Assembly (NCBI RefSeq): GCF_932526225.1
Contig: NC_064037.1
Span: 7,360,203-7,424,202 of the forward strand
Length of the DNA: 64,000 nucleotides
Source: Nematostella vectensis
Taxonomy: Eukaryota > Cnidaria > Anthozoa > Actiniaria > Edwardsiidae
Direction: 5' to 3'
The notes under the pieces were generated by a model. That model saw only the letters and a program-made list of their open reading frames with translations, was not told where the DNA came from and searched no databases. Both the position numbers and the translations under genes were made by a program. This document shows, piece by piece, positions 1 to 11,438 of the stretch (position 1 is the stretch's first letter; each line of letters begins with the position of its first letter).

Positions 1-134
1 CGTTTTCGTTTCATTCCATTTATTTTTGCCTACTTTTTGGCTGGTGTCAGAACCTGATAGTTTTGCTTTCAGCATTGCATTTGTTTCTACATTTTTCGTA
101 ACCGCGCGGTAAATGTCAAGTTCCGACGGTTACA
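1..134 (+). repeat. 3' part of 5' LTR
   Basis: Ends in GGTTACA, the same terminus as the 3' LTR at 2448. It aligns base for base with 2315-2448. Confidence 0.88.
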
Positions 135-137
135 TTT

Positions 138-155
138 TGGTGTCAGAAGAGGGAT
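138..155 (+). promoter_or_regulatory. tRNA primer-binding site, tRNA-Leu type
   Basis: TGGTGTCAGAAGAGGGAT lies three bases after the LTR end. It is complementary to the CCA-tailed 3' end of a typical animal tRNA-Leu with one mismatch. TGGTGTCAGAAGTGGGAT is the usual form in many Gypsy-type elements. The tRNA assignment is from memory of the tRNA-Leu 3' end. Confidence 0.7.
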
Positions 156-1942
156 GCAAGTCGATTCTATGGCGTAGGTTTTCATTAAGTTTTTAGTTTG
201 TGTGTAAGTAAGTTTTTGTTACAACGGTTCTCAACACACTGGTCATGGCTGGCCCAGACGACGCGAGACGTACTCTGATGGCCTTGCGAGGATCGCAACG
301 AGGAGCGACAGAGGGACGGACGGCTGTACAAAAGATGAAGTTGGTCTGACGCGCGACAAGGTGTTGACATTTCCAAGTGACGCGAGCGCGATGGTGTAAC
401 GTAATGAGAGCGGTGGAAAGTACGCAAAAGGTCACGACGAGAGAAAAAGACGGAAGCTTCAGGGGTGTTACTCAAGTCTGCTTGCCCTTGCATGGTCGGG
501 GAGTGACGAGAGATGGACTGGTTACCCGCGGCATTCGTCCCGACGTTAATGCAAGAGACTGTTTGAGTGTGGGGTCTTAGAGAGGAATAGGAGCGAGGAA
601 TGGATCCGTAATACGGTAAGGTTAGCGTGGTGAAGCTGCGGCATCCCTAACAGGGCCACGTTAGATCCTTACGATGGAGTCCGATCTCCGAGAGGCACGC
701 ACTCAAGCGACAGCAAGCTAGTCAAGCACGAGGATGAGAGAGGACTAGAAAGAATGAATCGAGTGGCCAAAGCTATTTCTCCATTGCATTAGAAAGAGTT
801 CAAAAACCGACAGCTCGTTGAGTATAAAAGGATAACAACCAACTTTACATGGATTAAAACAAAATTAAAGCGGATCAGAGACGGGGATGTAAAAGATGGT
901 CGCCGTGTGAGAGTGGAGGACTTGATCCACTCCCTTGCATGATCGTGACGTGCCGAAAAACAGGCAAACGCCGTGCGATGCGCCGCGATGTCGATGCAAG
1001 TGACCGTTGGTAAGGAGGCAGAGGGATCATATGATTTAAAGGTTGCTGTATTTGGGGAGCTGGGATGGCGATTTCCCAAAAGGGACCTCCAGTATCTTCA
1101 AGGAAGCAGTAGACTTTTGCGTGTATGTGGTTTACCCGATGAATGACCTCCCGGCGAAAGTGTGGCAAGCGGGGAATTTGGTATTTAGGGGACTAGCTCA
1201 AGGCGCCCGGCTAGTTTCCACGGTGTTTTATGTTCCTCCAACACGATTGGCGAATAGCGATGAAAAGAAAAGATGAGAAAATGAGAGATGGTTCCGCAGA
1301 TGGACTTGACTTTTAAAAAGGAAGCTTATACGAGCAAGACGGATTCATGGACGGTGATACGTAGTGCTCTACAGTTGTGCTCTAGTGGTTTAGCTCTGAC
1401 GAGGATCACTAGGCGAACTACAGCCCTCTATGACACTGGTGTTGTTCAAGTTATTTGGAAGTATTCTTGCTGTTTCGACATAGCGTATATTATGAGAGTA
1501 ATGATTAGTATAACCGGACTTGTCAGGCTATTTTGAGGAAGGTTTAAATAGTTATATTTTGGTTTTAGTTCACACGAGGACGTGATGAACAAAAGGAGGG
1601 GCGAGTGTGACCGGGTTGTATTTTGGGTTATTTCAGATTTTGCAAAGATTTTAAGTAAGCGATTTTTGGATTGCGATTATGGTTGTTTTACGTATTTTAC
1701 GGATCGTTTCTGAAACGTGATTCTAATTCGATCCGTACACGTTTAGGAATTTACTTTCAACATGTTTCAAATTCCTTTAGATTAGTATCAATAGTTTGGT
1801 AGTGCTAATTGAATCAAGTAAGCGTCCTTTTACCATTTTCCAGGAAGATTAGTTTTTAAAATTTGACAGGACAATGGACGCTGAGAAATTTGAGCGGTAG
1901 TAAATGTTAGCGTCCCTAGAAAAATGCGCGTCCCCAAGCGAG

Positions 1943-1950
1943 TATAAAAG
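1943..1950 (+). promoter_or_regulatory. LTR TATA box
   Basis: TATAAAAG within the 3' LTR, about 300 bases before the AATAAA signal. It is the likely promoter of the element when present in the 5' LTR. Confidence 0.6.
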
Positions 1951-2250
1951 CGGCTGTTTTTACAGTATCTGTTAGTTTTTTTTTTTTTTTTAGTACCGTT
2001 GAGCAAAGGAGACGCATTGCTTGCGAGGCGTGATGCGGGAGCGAGAAATGCAGTTGCTCAGGGAAGACAGTCAGCAGAGATAAGCTACAAGCTTAGAGCG
2101 CTGTCCGTACGGGCCTGTCATGCCAGTTGTGTTCAGTTTGATTTACCGGTTGTAAGTACTTTGTTTTTAAAACTAGCCTTTGGTTTACGTTACCTTTTCT
2201 CGGGATTTGACTATGTTTGTTATCACTTAAACTTTATTATTTAATTTTTT

Positions 2251-2256
2251 AATAAA
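2251..2256 (+). terminator. LTR polyadenylation signal AATAAA
   Basis: AATAAA after a T-rich tract, downstream of the TATA box in the same LTR. It fits the R-region 3' end signal of an LTR element. Confidence 0.55.
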
Positions 2257-2448
2257 TCCTTATAAGTCCATGCCTTGCATCATGTATTCGTTCTCACGTT
2301 GCCTTTCGCCCGGTCATTTTCGTTTCATTCCATTTATTTTTGCCTACTTTTTGGCTGGTGTCAGAACCTGATAGTTTTGCTTTCAGTATTGCATTTGTTT
2401 CTACATTTATCGTGACCGCGCGGTAAATGTCAAGTTCCGACGGTTACA

Positions 2449-5437
2449 TGGATACCTTTTGTCTTTCCACCAAATTTTTACAGCTGAACAAAGGGTACAT
2501 TTAAAAAAAAAAATATTGCCCCTAATGTCCCACTCCCTGCTTCCGTCTCTTGGTTAACTAGATTACTCGTCACATACACATCCTAATGATGGGAGAAAAG
2601 GGCCACAGATGATTCAAGGGTCACAAATTTAGTTTCTAGAATTTTTCCTTAAAGAGGGCTTACGCATAACTGGTATCTAATACACTAATACGATTACTTG
2701 CTGCTGGTTTTTCTGGTTTGAATTAAGACGACTGCGGCTGACAAGTTCCCAAATGTATCATATAATTTTTACATTCCCTTCAAAAATTTCAAGTTGTGGT
2801 TGTAATCTTCTCATCGTTGTACATTATACAGTCGTGTTTTTATTTTACCGCTGATAATACATGAGTGTCTTGTAAGGGCGTATCCATTCACGTGATGGAC
2901 CACGCCCAAGATCTGGCTGTTGGGGATGGCAAACCTTTGAATAACAGAAACAACTTCACAACTCTTTGGCCCTACAGATCGATAATTTGCTGGTTGCAGT
3001 CGAACTACTTTCGAACTACATTCGTTGCTTTAAATGGGTGGATTTCGTTATGCTTTGTTTCGTTATTGAAATTTTATTGAAAATCATAATGCGTTCCGCC
3101 ATTTATTTTTCCATTCTTTCATATTCGTAATAAGATGGAACCGCAGGGGGGATCACTGATTTCAAAATGGTGGGTGGATAATAGCCGGATAGACGGCTTA
3201 TAACTGATCAAGCGGTTCTTGGTAGGTCACATAGATCTAACAATACTTCACGCTGAATTGGATTTGTCGCGTCAGCAAAGTCAACCAGGCGAAGGTTCAT
3301 GGGCAGTACCTCACGTCCTTCAAACATTTATTATCTTAATTGAAAAGTGACTTTTCAGTTGTTGTTTTTTAAATCGATGGATATCCACCCAAACCGCTTT
3401 CTGTATCCGCCCTTGAACCGGACAACGCTGCGATCCACAACCGTCCTCGTTTACGGGGGTTAAATTTTATAGGAAACGTGAGATTTCCTTTGTTTAGAGC
3501 TTGAAAACTGATCCTTGTTTAATAACGAAGTGTCGTTATAGAGTAAATGTCAGTTAGCCTGTAAGTTGCCCCATTTTATAAACATCAACAAGTTATAAGC
3601 TGTGCTACCACACCAACTCCCTCTCCCCCTTTACTTAATCCGGAAAACCTATTAAAATTGTTAAGATCTTTTAATGTTGTTGCCTCGATCATACACCGCG
3701 CTATGACACAAATGCTACCCTTTAGAAAGAAGAAAAGCTATTATGATACAATTATATTCTTTTTTTCTGGCGACGCGCAAATGGGAAATACAAGTACGTT
3801 AAATACATGTAGTGAAATCAATTTTTACCTTGCATTACATAGCAGTCTCGGATAAAGTACATCATAACTTTGGCAGCAAAATGGAACAAAAAATCACTAT
3901 CCCTAAATCCATAATTTGGTTTTACACCTGGAGATCAACACGTAATGGAAGCACATTATGTTTCATATCATAAGTGGACTTTTGGCTATTAATTCTCAGT
4001 GGTTTCTTGAGGCTTAAAGCTCTGGTTTCGGAGTGTCCATTATAAAACCAAAATTAGCTAAAGTTTAAAAATACTCCCCATTGGCATTGCCAGTCTACTG
4101 TGTATATAATTAATCTACTGTGAGCCAATCTATAACAACAGTAATCTTAAGGAACAATTCTGAGAATAACTTAAAACGCAAACCTTATGGGTTTTTATTC
4201 TATTCCGTTTTAAAAGGGTCTTTTACGGACAATAAAAATATAGAGTTACACACTCGTCGTCTATCAGAGTACGTAAGAGAACCTATTGAAAATCCGGAAG
4301 AGGTTAAAAACTCTCAAAGGAGCATGCCCTAGAGCCAGCCACCATGAAGAATCGATGAATCACTGGGTTGAATCTTTTTCGACGTTTCGTTAATCTTGAT
4401 GAAGGCAGCATTGCCAAAACGTCAAAAAAAATCAACCCAGTGACTCAAGAAATTGTTATAAATATAAGCATAAGACAATCACTGCACAGGACCACAAATA
4501 CTACTTAAAAAATCGATGTATTCGCGCAGAGCATACTGAGATAAATAAAATGTTGCATTTCAGATGTCTTACCTCTGAATAATAGAATGCGGGATATATA
4601 CGCACTCTTTATAGTGCAATCTCTTTGCGCTTTCTTTTCGTGGTTCTTTCCAGAATTAAGAGTAGCGAGCAGTGCGGGCGTTTCGTCAGTCAACCAAACA
4701 CAATTTTCTTAAAGTCTCTTTTCTAGTGCGCTTGCGCGATTTTCTCCATCCTGATTGGTCCCTTTCAAGTACTTTTCACAGTTCGTGGGTGGGATTCAGA
4801 TCACTCTACTTGCTCTTTTAGTCTACGGTACTCCATTTGAAGAACGTCTGCCATTATAGTCTGGTGATCAGACAAGTGCAAAGGGGTTTGCTCCGTTTCC
4901 ACTCTCTGGAAAGTAGGGAGGTTTCTCCTGCCTAGTGTCATGCAGGAATAAGTCACACATGTAGTGAAGACATATTTAGCATATAGAAATTATATACTGA
5001 TTGGCTGTCAGCATATCGAAGTCCACGGAACGACTAAAAGCATTTTGTTTAGTTTGCTTATCGCGTTTGACAGGGAAATCTAAAACGCTCGCAAAGAAAT
5101 TGCTTAGACCAGCAGTTCCTATTTTTAGTAGATTGACCTTTTGCTCGGGAAACTTATAGGCGTGTCGCGTCCCTTTTCAAAGGTATTTGACAATCGGGAT
5201 TTGGCCACCAATTCTCGTTTCGCGATTCTTAACGAATGAAGGAAAGTTAGGTCTGAGTTCACACAAGGTTTGCCCTGTGTAGGATTCAGACCTGGCCGTC
5301 GACGAAATTAGGATTTAGTACGGTTTAAGATTTTGAGTGCAAAAATAATTGGAATGCTGTCAATCATAATAATCACGTGTGTAGCTTGCCATGCGCACTA
5401 GCAGTGTAACAAGTTAGTGTGTGACATCCGTAGTCAG
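2449..5437. other. Gene-free interval between LTR element and LINE
   Basis: AT-rich sequence with only short ORFs of ordinary random quality and no recognisable exon. One short foldback sequence at 4361-4444 is listed separately. Confidence 0.6.
4361..4444. repeat. Short foldback sequence
   Basis: Arms beginning CACTGGGTTGA and ending TCAACCCAGTG enclose complementary GACGTTT / AAACGTC blocks, so the 84-bp stretch can fold on itself. This looks like a tiny inverted-repeat transposon remnant. No clear target-site duplication was found. Confidence 0.5.
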
Positions 5438-5567
5438 TACATACATACATACATACATACATACATACATACATACATACATACATACATACATACATAC
5501 ATACATACATACATACATACATACATACATACATACATACATACATACATACATACATACATACATA
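5438..5567 (-). repeat. (CATA/TATG)n tract, LINE 3' tail
   Basis: About 32 perfect tetranucleotide copies abutting the LINE 3' end. Its position shows it is the tail of the element, expanded into a microsatellite, rather than an unrelated locus. Confidence 0.85.
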
Positions 5568-5964
5568 AACTTTATTTAAGTGTCAAAAGTGTTTAGCTAA
5601 AAAAAAGCTAATTGTGGACACTATAAAAAATAAATAGTCAGATAATTAATAAATAATATGATTTAGAATCTAATCTAGCTATATTTAAAATATTACAAAT
5701 ATTATAGAAAACTATACGTATTATACATATTAATATAATATATTATATACACAAACACTATATAGACGAACTATCACAGGCGTAGATACAAGTAAACAGA
5801 CATGTGTATACAAATAGACACAAGAACAAACAAACAAACAAACAAGCAACATATAAATAAATAACAAAACAAATTAATATAAAAATATGATACAAGGGTG
5901 GTGCACACTCCTCATGTGCCCGACCGCCAGACAGCACACGGGACCACCCCACGTGCCCACCCCA

Positions 5965-8900
5965 CTAGGATGAGCATGCGATGCAGTCACATGCGCCATC
6001 CAGCAGGCCAAGCACATCAAGAGTGCGCACTCCCGTCCTAAAAGCCTGTAGGCTGGTCTTATTACGAAGTTCCTGACTTATTTTACCCCAAATATAGGGG
6101 CCTAGAAACCTTATGCTGTGTCTACCATATGTGATTGTATTAAATCTTGGAACAGGAAAATCGCTCCTCAAGTTGTAACTCCTGTCTTGCTGAAAAAATA
6201 TACTTTGAATATGCTCAGGAGCTAGGGAATTTCTAACTTTGTACATTAATATAAGAATGTCTTGTAATCTTCTATTCTCTAAGCTTGACAATCGCCCTCT
6301 CCTTAAAAGTTCAGCATAAGTGTCAGTTCTGTTATTAAATATTGCGCGTAGAGCCCTCTCTTGGACTCTCTCTAACTTTCTAGCATCAGCGGCTTTACAA
6401 AAGTGCCATACCGTGTGACAATATGTGAGATTGGGTAAAATTGCTGATTTATAAAGTTGTAATTTGGCGTTTACTGGGATTAGATTTCTAAGCCTTACCA
6501 ACACACCAACTTTTTGGCTTGCTTTCTTACATATTTCACTGATATGAAGACTAAAGTTCAGCTTATCGTCAAGAGTCACTCCTAGCAGTTTCATTTCAGT
6601 AGACGATTTAATTATTTCTTCATCAATCTTAACCTGTATAGATAGGTTGTCTTTATTTCTATTTTTTCTGCCTAGCAACATCAAGCTATATTTATCATAG
6701 TTCCCTTTGAGGAAATTATCTTTATACCATTGTGATATCTTATGTCCTTCTTCGTTCAAAATTTGTTCCACGCACTCAGCTGTTCCCCCTTTTACATAGA
6801 GCTGATGGTCATCAGCATACATTGACAAGCTAGCTGTTTTAACTTCAAATGTCATGTCATTTTGGAAGATATTCCATAATAATGGTCCAAATGACGACCC
6901 TTGAGGACATCCCCTTACTGCATCCTTCCAGACACTGGTGACTCCATTAAGTTTGACCCTGTTTTGACGGTTGGTGAAGTATGATCTCATCAAGTGTAAT
7001 GACTGCTCAGAAAAGCCATATGCCTTGAGCTTATTTACCATGAGTGCTGGGTGTAAGGAGTCAAATGCTTTACTCATATCTGTTGAGAGTATTCCAATAA
7101 ACTGTTTGGAATCTACAGCTAGCTTCCAGTCTTCTGTGAGTTTTAGCAGAGTGGTTTCACAGCTATGCTTCTTCCTATATGCCGACAAGCAAGGATCAAG
7201 CTTGGGATCAAAATGATTATTTACTTGTGTACTCATCATTGACTCATATACCTTATCTACTATGCATAGTAATGTTATTGGACGGTAGTTTTTTCTCTCA
7301 AGACGGTCATCCTTTTTGTAAACAGGGTTCCATTCCCCTTTCTTCCATGCTTCTGGCCATTCTCCTTTCCTGATACACTCATTATAGAGACCCGTTAGGG
7401 AGTCTGCTATACCTCTTGATGCTAGTTTTAACAATCTGGGAGTAATGGAGTCATAGCCAGAGGCCTTTCTGACATTTAGCTTCTCGAGAAATGACTGAAC
7501 TGAATTTGTGCTGAGCTGTTGAAAACAGAAATTTGAGTTGTTGCTCTTATTTGCATCATAGATATTCTTAAGACTTGGATGACTGGACAAATCCTCTTCC
7601 GTCAGACTGTTGACATTTGCTCCACCAATCTCATTAGCCATGGTGGAAAAGTAGTCTACCAGAACGTTTGCTACCTTTTCCTGGTCTTTCTCAATTTTTC
7701 CATCTGTTCTGATGTTGATCTCACATACCAGCTGTTTCTTATCACTAAGAAAAGGTCTAAATGTTTTATAGAACTCACTTGGCTTAGCTTTAAGATCATC
7801 TGCCTTTTGTTGCCAATATTCTTTAATGGCTTTCCTTCTACAATTGGTAGCTTTATTTCTCCATTTTCTCTTCAGTTCCCAATTTTCCTCAGTTTTGCTG
7901 TGAGCATACTGCTTAGCAAATTTCCTTTTCATTTTGATTGCTTGTTTCCATTCTGGTGTCATATAAGGTACATCAGCTTTTCGAAATCTCATTTTCTTGG
8001 TAGGCATGTGTTTTTCTACTATTGTGTTGAAAAGTGTCTCCCAGTAATGGTACTTATCATCCATAGTGTCAAAGGTCTCCATGACATGCCAGGGAGCAGA
8101 GGATAGATCTTCATTAAATTTTTCAACATCCAGTGATTTTGTACTTCTAAATGTGACTACTTTCCGTTCGTGCTGAGATACCCTTTCTTTCATAATCCCA
8201 TACACTAAGTGATGATCACTCATTTCTGGATTTAGTACTCCACTGGCTCTGAATAACTCTGGCTTGTTTGTAAGGATCACATCCAATAGAGTTTCAGATG
8301 TAGGTGTAACTCTGGTTGGATCCTTAATTAGGCACTCTAAACCAAATACTTCCTCTAGATTGATCAGTATTTGCCCTTCTCTACGTTCTGGTCTTAATCT
8401 ATCAAGATTCAGGTCTCCAGTGAGTACAAGCGTATTACATTCCATCGAAGCCCACATACACACTGCATGCAATTCCTCTTCCAATTTGCGGTAGTAATCA
8501 GTTCCTGTTGGATTTGGAGAGCGATAAATGCCTACAAACAACACATTATTGTTGTTTATTATTGCATTAATGGCCAGAACTTCAAGCAATTTATACTTAG
8601 GAAGTTTCACTTTACGAGATGCCATCTTTGATGAAAAATATGCCATCAGACCACCGCCGCCTTTCTTTCTGTCCTTTCTGTAAATGTGATATCCTTCAAG
8701 AGCCAGCTGAGCATTGGTGTAAGAGGAGTCAATCTTGGTCTCTGTCAGAAAGATCACATGTGATCTTAACTCCTTATTGAGCAACAACAGCTCATCCAGT
8801 TTGTTTTGGCAGCTGTTAATGTTCAGATAAATGAGCATGAGATCAGTGCTGTTCCTTTTTCTTTCTTGTATTATCCAAGGTTCAGGTAGATCATTAGCAT

Positions 8901-9612
8901 ATCTTGCTTCATCCTCATCCTGGGCTGCTGGGTCTCCATGCACATTCATATTGAATAACTCTTCAAAAGAAGCATCACCAATACCCTGAAACGGCTGTTC
9001 ATTTTGTGTAGATATAACTGCACAGCCAGGACATATCCACGTATCATTTAACATCTGCTTGATCCGTTTGTATTCACTGGGTTTCACATTTACACACTTG
9101 ATGTGGCTCTGACCCTTACAACAGTCGCAAAGCACAGCTCGGTGATTACGTGCGATTGTTCTTAAACACACGCTGCACTTCTCTGAGGGCCCAGGGTTTG
9201 GAGAGACATCCCCACTTACAGCAATTCGAGTTAGCTGAAATGTAGAAGTTGAATTTGGATACCGCTTGATCCGCCCTGAAAGATACTTCATGCCATGTGA
9301 CTCGAGTTGTCCACTACGACGATAATGAATTAGCAGGTTAAATTCAACCTGAAGTGGCTCGTTGCTTGTCATTAATATAGTAGATGAACTGCCTTCGCTT
9401 TCAGTTGAGAATAAGGTTATGTTCAAGGTTGTTTGAAAGAAGAAAATGACATATAAGGTGACAGGAGCCGGAAAGCAAAAATAAGCCGCCATCTTGGCTG
9501 ACCACAGGTAGACCAATCGAGCAGCAGCATTGTAAACATTACGTAAGTCACGGTAGCCCAAGGGTAACCGACTGGCACACCCACGTAGGAAGGTCGTCCC
9601 TCGTACACCCAT
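5965..9612 (-). CDS. LINE polyprotein: PHD finger, AP-endonuclease, reverse transcriptase
   Basis: This 1215-codon ORF has no internal stop. A hydrophobic N-terminal stretch (about residues 50-70) precedes a 2A-like motif GDVSPNPGP (134-142). A Cys/His-rich PHD-type finger follows at about 146-198 (CSVC, CDCC, SHIKC, CPGC). The endonuclease of the exonuclease-endonuclease-phosphatase fold spans about 258-473 with NINSCQNK, TETKID, GDLNLD and SDHHLV, covering its catalytic residues. The reverse transcriptase (about 760-1010) shows NYRPIT, DMSKAFDSLHP, GCPQGSSFGP and the catalytic YADD (932-935). The product would nick target DNA and copy its own RNA into the nick. The true start is uncertain: Met1 or Met41 are both possible. 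All catalytic motifs look intact. CR1 versus L2 versus Rex placement needs a tree. Confidence 0.9.
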   Translation of the reverse strand: MGVRGTTFLRGCASRLPLGYRDLRNVYNAAARLVYLWSAKMAAYFCFPAPVTLYVIFFFQTTLNITLFSTESEGSSSTILMTSNEPLQVEFNLLIHYRRSGQLESHGMKYLSGRIKRYPNSTSTFQLTRIAVSGDVSPNPGPSEKCSVCLRTIARNHRAVLCDCCKGQSHIKCVNVKPSEYKRIKQMLNDTWICPGCAVISTQNEQPFQGIGDASFEELFNMNVHGDPAAQDEDEARYANDLPEPWIIQERKRNSTDLMLIYLNINSCQNKLDELLLLNKELRSHVIFLTETKIDSSYTNAQLALEGYHIYRKDRKKGGGGLMAYFSSKMASRKVKLPKYKLLEVLAINAIINNNNVLFVGIYRSPNPTGTDYYRKLEEELHAVCMWASMECNTLVLTGDLNLDRLRPERREGQILINLEEVFGLECLIKDPTRVTPTSETLLDVILTNKPELFRASGVLNPEMSDHHLVYGIMKERVSQHERKVVTFRSTKSLDVEKFNEDLSSAPWHVMETFDTMDDKYHYWETLFNTIVEKHMPTKKMRFRKADVPYMTPEWKQAIKMKRKFAKQYAHSKTEENWELKRKWRNKATNCRRKAIKEYWQQKADDLKAKPSEFYKTFRPFLSDKKQLVCEINIRTDGKIEKDQEKVANVLVDYFSTMANEIGGANVNSLTEEDLSSHPSLKNIYDANKSNNSNFCFQQLSTNSVQSFLEKLNVRKASGYDSITPRLLKLASRGIADSLTGLYNECIRKGEWPEAWKKGEWNPVYKKDDRLERKNYRPITLLCIVDKVYESMMSTQVNNHFDPKLDPCLSAYRKKHSCETTLLKLTEDWKLAVDSKQFIGILSTDMSKAFDSLHPALMVNKLKAYGFSEQSLHLMRSYFTNRQNRVKLNGVTSVWKDAVRGCPQGSSFGPLLWNIFQNDMTFEVKTASLSMYADDHQLYVKGGTAECVEQILNEEGHKISQWYKDNFLKGNYDKYSLMLLGRKNRNKDNLSIQVKIDEEIIKSSTEMKLLGVTLDDKLNFSLHISEICKKASQKVGVLVRLRNLIPVNAKLQLYKSAILPNLTYCHTVWHFCKAADARKLERVQERALRAIFNNRTDTYAELLRRGRLSSLENRRLQDILILMYKVRNSLAPEHIQSIFFQQDRSYNLRSDFPVPRFNTITYGRHSIRFLGPYIWGKISQELRNKTSLQAFRTGVRTLDVLGLLDGACDCIACSS

Positions 9613-9939
9613 TGGTTAAACCCTTATCCAAACAGTGCTAAAAGCCCTTTGGGATGTCAGTGTCAGTTATCCTAAAGGACATGCCGTCTTAGTAGCATAT
9701 AAATATGGGTGTGTACCGAAGCCCCAACTCCCTTTAGACTCTTAAGAACTTGAAGAGACTCACAATTAAAAATACTTGTAGACACAGATCTTGTAAAGAC
9801 TTTGTAACAGCGAACAAGTAAAGAACCGGTACCTCCCCAGTCAAGCGGGTCATAGTCGTTTTGTCACAAGTGGTCAGAGAGAGTCATAGCCGCTTGGTAC
9901 ATGTGGTTAGAGAACCCAGAAGTATAGCTGTTACACTTT
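9613..9939. other. Interval above LINE ORF, possible LINE 5' UTR or LTR fragment
   Basis: No coding signal. Contains a TATA-like ATATAAATA near 9697 and two imperfect copies of a roughly 44-bp block around 9840-9925 (GTCATAG...GTGGT...AGAGA). Could be LINE promoter, solo LTR (TGTCAGTG... to ...TGTTACA) or unrelated. Confidence 0.35.
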
Positions 9940-10715
9940 CATGCGCGTTGCGTCTTCATTCGTCTTGTTTACACTAGTCTTGTGTCTTCGTTCTTTTTGA
10001 CGAGTGTTGCGTCTTCGTTCTTGTTTCCACAAGTGTTGCATTTTCGTTCGTTTTCACGAGTGTTGCGTCTTCTTTGGTCTTGTTTACACGAGTTTTGCGT
10101 CTTCGTCTTAGTGTTGCGTCTTTATTCGTCTCGTTTTCACGAGTGTTGCGTCTTCGTTGGTCTTGTTTACACGAGTTTTGCGTCTTCGTCTTAGTGTTGC
10201 GTCTTTATTCGTCTGGTTTTCACGAGTGTTGCGTCTTCGTTAATCTTGTTTAAACGAGTGTGCTGACTTAGTCTTGTCTACACTAGTGTTGCGTCTTTAT
10301 TCATCTCGTTTTCACGGATGTCGTGTCTTCGTCTTGTTTTTTCTAGTGTTGCGTCTTTATTCATCTCGTTTTCACGGATGTCGTGTCTTCGTCTTGTTTT
10401 TTCTAGTGTTGCGTCTTTATTCATCTCGTTTTCACGGATGTCGTGTCTTCGTCTTGTTTACTCTAGTGTTGCGTCTTTATTCATCTCGTTTTCACGGATG
10501 TCGTGTCTTCGTCTTGTTTTTTCTAGTGTTGCGTCTTTATTCATCTCGTTTTCACGAATGTCGTGTCTTCGTCTTGTTTTTTCTAGTGTTGCGTCTTTAT
10601 TCATCTTGTTTTCACGAATGTCGTGTCTTCGTCTGGTTTTCACGAGTGTTGCGTCTTCGTTAATCTTGTTTAAACTAGTGTGCTGACTTAGTCTTGTTTA
10701 CACTAGTGTTGGATT
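9940..10715. repeat. Minisatellite, 60-bp unit made of diverged 30-bp halves
   Basis: From about 10270 to 10640 the sequence repeats with an exact 60-base period about six times (core GTGTTGCGTCTTTATTCATC). Flanking stretches show a looser period of about 30 with GTGTTGCGTCTTCG. Apparent ORFs on both strands exist only because the unit lacks stops and its period is divisible by three. Confidence 0.9.
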
Positions 10716-10719
10716 TTTA

Positions 10720-11423
10720 AGTTGCCATGCGTCATGGCTGATTTAGACAACACGAATTAGTTGTAAGCGACAACTCTACAGCTTGAGTCGTAGAGTGTAA
10801 ATCAGCCAACGACTCCGCTACGGTTCTGAACTACGAATAGAAAGTCGTAGTGTGTATTTCAGGACTAATGCTGCATTCACACCAAAACCATGTTTAGTTC
10901 AACAAAGTTTTTCTTTGCCTGATAACTTGCCAAGTTTCTCATTGCGTTGAATTCTTACTAGCTAAAAGATCACTTAGTAACATGTACAGCACAGTTTATT
11001 CAGTTTTGTTCTTGGTTCTGTCCACTTTTGGGAAATTGAGATTTAAACCCTGATGTTAATGAGGTAGTCGTACGCAGGTGGCATACGACATACTCGTGAT
11101 GCCGAGCTCTTTACAACTGGAGCTGCCCATAGGCTAAGGCGCCGTACAAATATTTGTGTTCAAATGTAGCTTTCCAGAGAGGGTTTGATTGATTCACTTA
11201 ACGGAAAAGAGGGTTGGCAGAATCTCGATTAGGTTTTAGCGATTATTTACAAAAGGATACAGGAAAACTAACTCCAATATTGGCAGGGCTGTCTGGGAAA
11301 GAAAGGGAGAAGATCTCAGCCTTTTTTGTAAATTTGCTTTACAGCATAAACTTGATAGGAAACATAATCAGACAAGCTCCCAGCTACTAAAGTGAAGACA
11401 CAGAACCTTTATGTTTGGTGGTA
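10720..11423. other. Gene-free interval downstream of EIF3I
   Basis: No coding exon seen. The EIF3I 3' end and its AATAAA are at the right-hand margin. Confidence 0.55.
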
Positions 11424-11429
11424 TTTATT
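11424..11429 (-). terminator. EIF3I polyadenylation signal
   Basis: AATAAA on the minus strand about 10 bases after the TAG stop at 11439-11441. Confidence 0.55.
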
Positions 11430-11438
11430 ATTATTAGT

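Larger units (their letters stand above)
1..2448 (+). mobile_element. Non-autonomous LTR retrotransposon (5' LTR cut by window edge)
   Basis: The first 134 bases recur at 2315-2448 with no gaps and about four mismatches, so the window opens in the end of a 5' LTR whose full 3' partner is at 1606-2448. A primer-binding site follows the 5' LTR and a purine-rich tract (AAAAGGAGGGGCGAG, 1591-1605) precedes the 3' LTR. The 1.47-kb interior has only short unrelated ORFs and no gag, protease, reverse transcriptase or integrase motifs, so the element would need enzymes from a relative elsewhere. The two LTR ends are about 97% identical over the visible part, which suggests a fairly recent insertion. 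Target-site duplication cannot be tested because the 5' edge lies outside the window. Confidence 0.85.
1606..2448 (+). repeat. 3' LTR, 843 bp
   Basis: Starts TGTGACCGGG directly after the purine tract and ends GGTTACA, giving TG...CA termini. It carries a TATA box and an AATAAA signal in the order expected for U3-R. Confidence 0.85.
5438..9612 (-). mobile_element. LINE retrotransposon, CR1/L2-like group, near full length
   Basis: Minus-strand element comprising an intact ORF (5965-9612), a roughly 400-bp 3' UTR (5568-5964) ending in an AATAAAGTTT block, and a (TATG)n tail (5438-5567). Simple-repeat rather than poly(A) tails are typical of CR1/L2/Rex-type non-LTR elements. The 5' boundary is not defined; the promoter/5' UTR would lie above 9612. 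The uninterrupted ORF implies recent activity. Confidence 0.85.

Noticed and set aside
5373..5558. 61-codon MYVC repeat ORF
   Set aside because: Translation of the (CATA)n LINE tail.
7579..8106. 175-codon plus-strand ORF opposite the LINE
   Set aside because: Shadow of the LINE coding frame; no family resemblance.
10274..10686. Overlapping 129- and 122-codon ORFs
   Set aside because: 60-bp minisatellite read in different frames; no non-repeat sequence.
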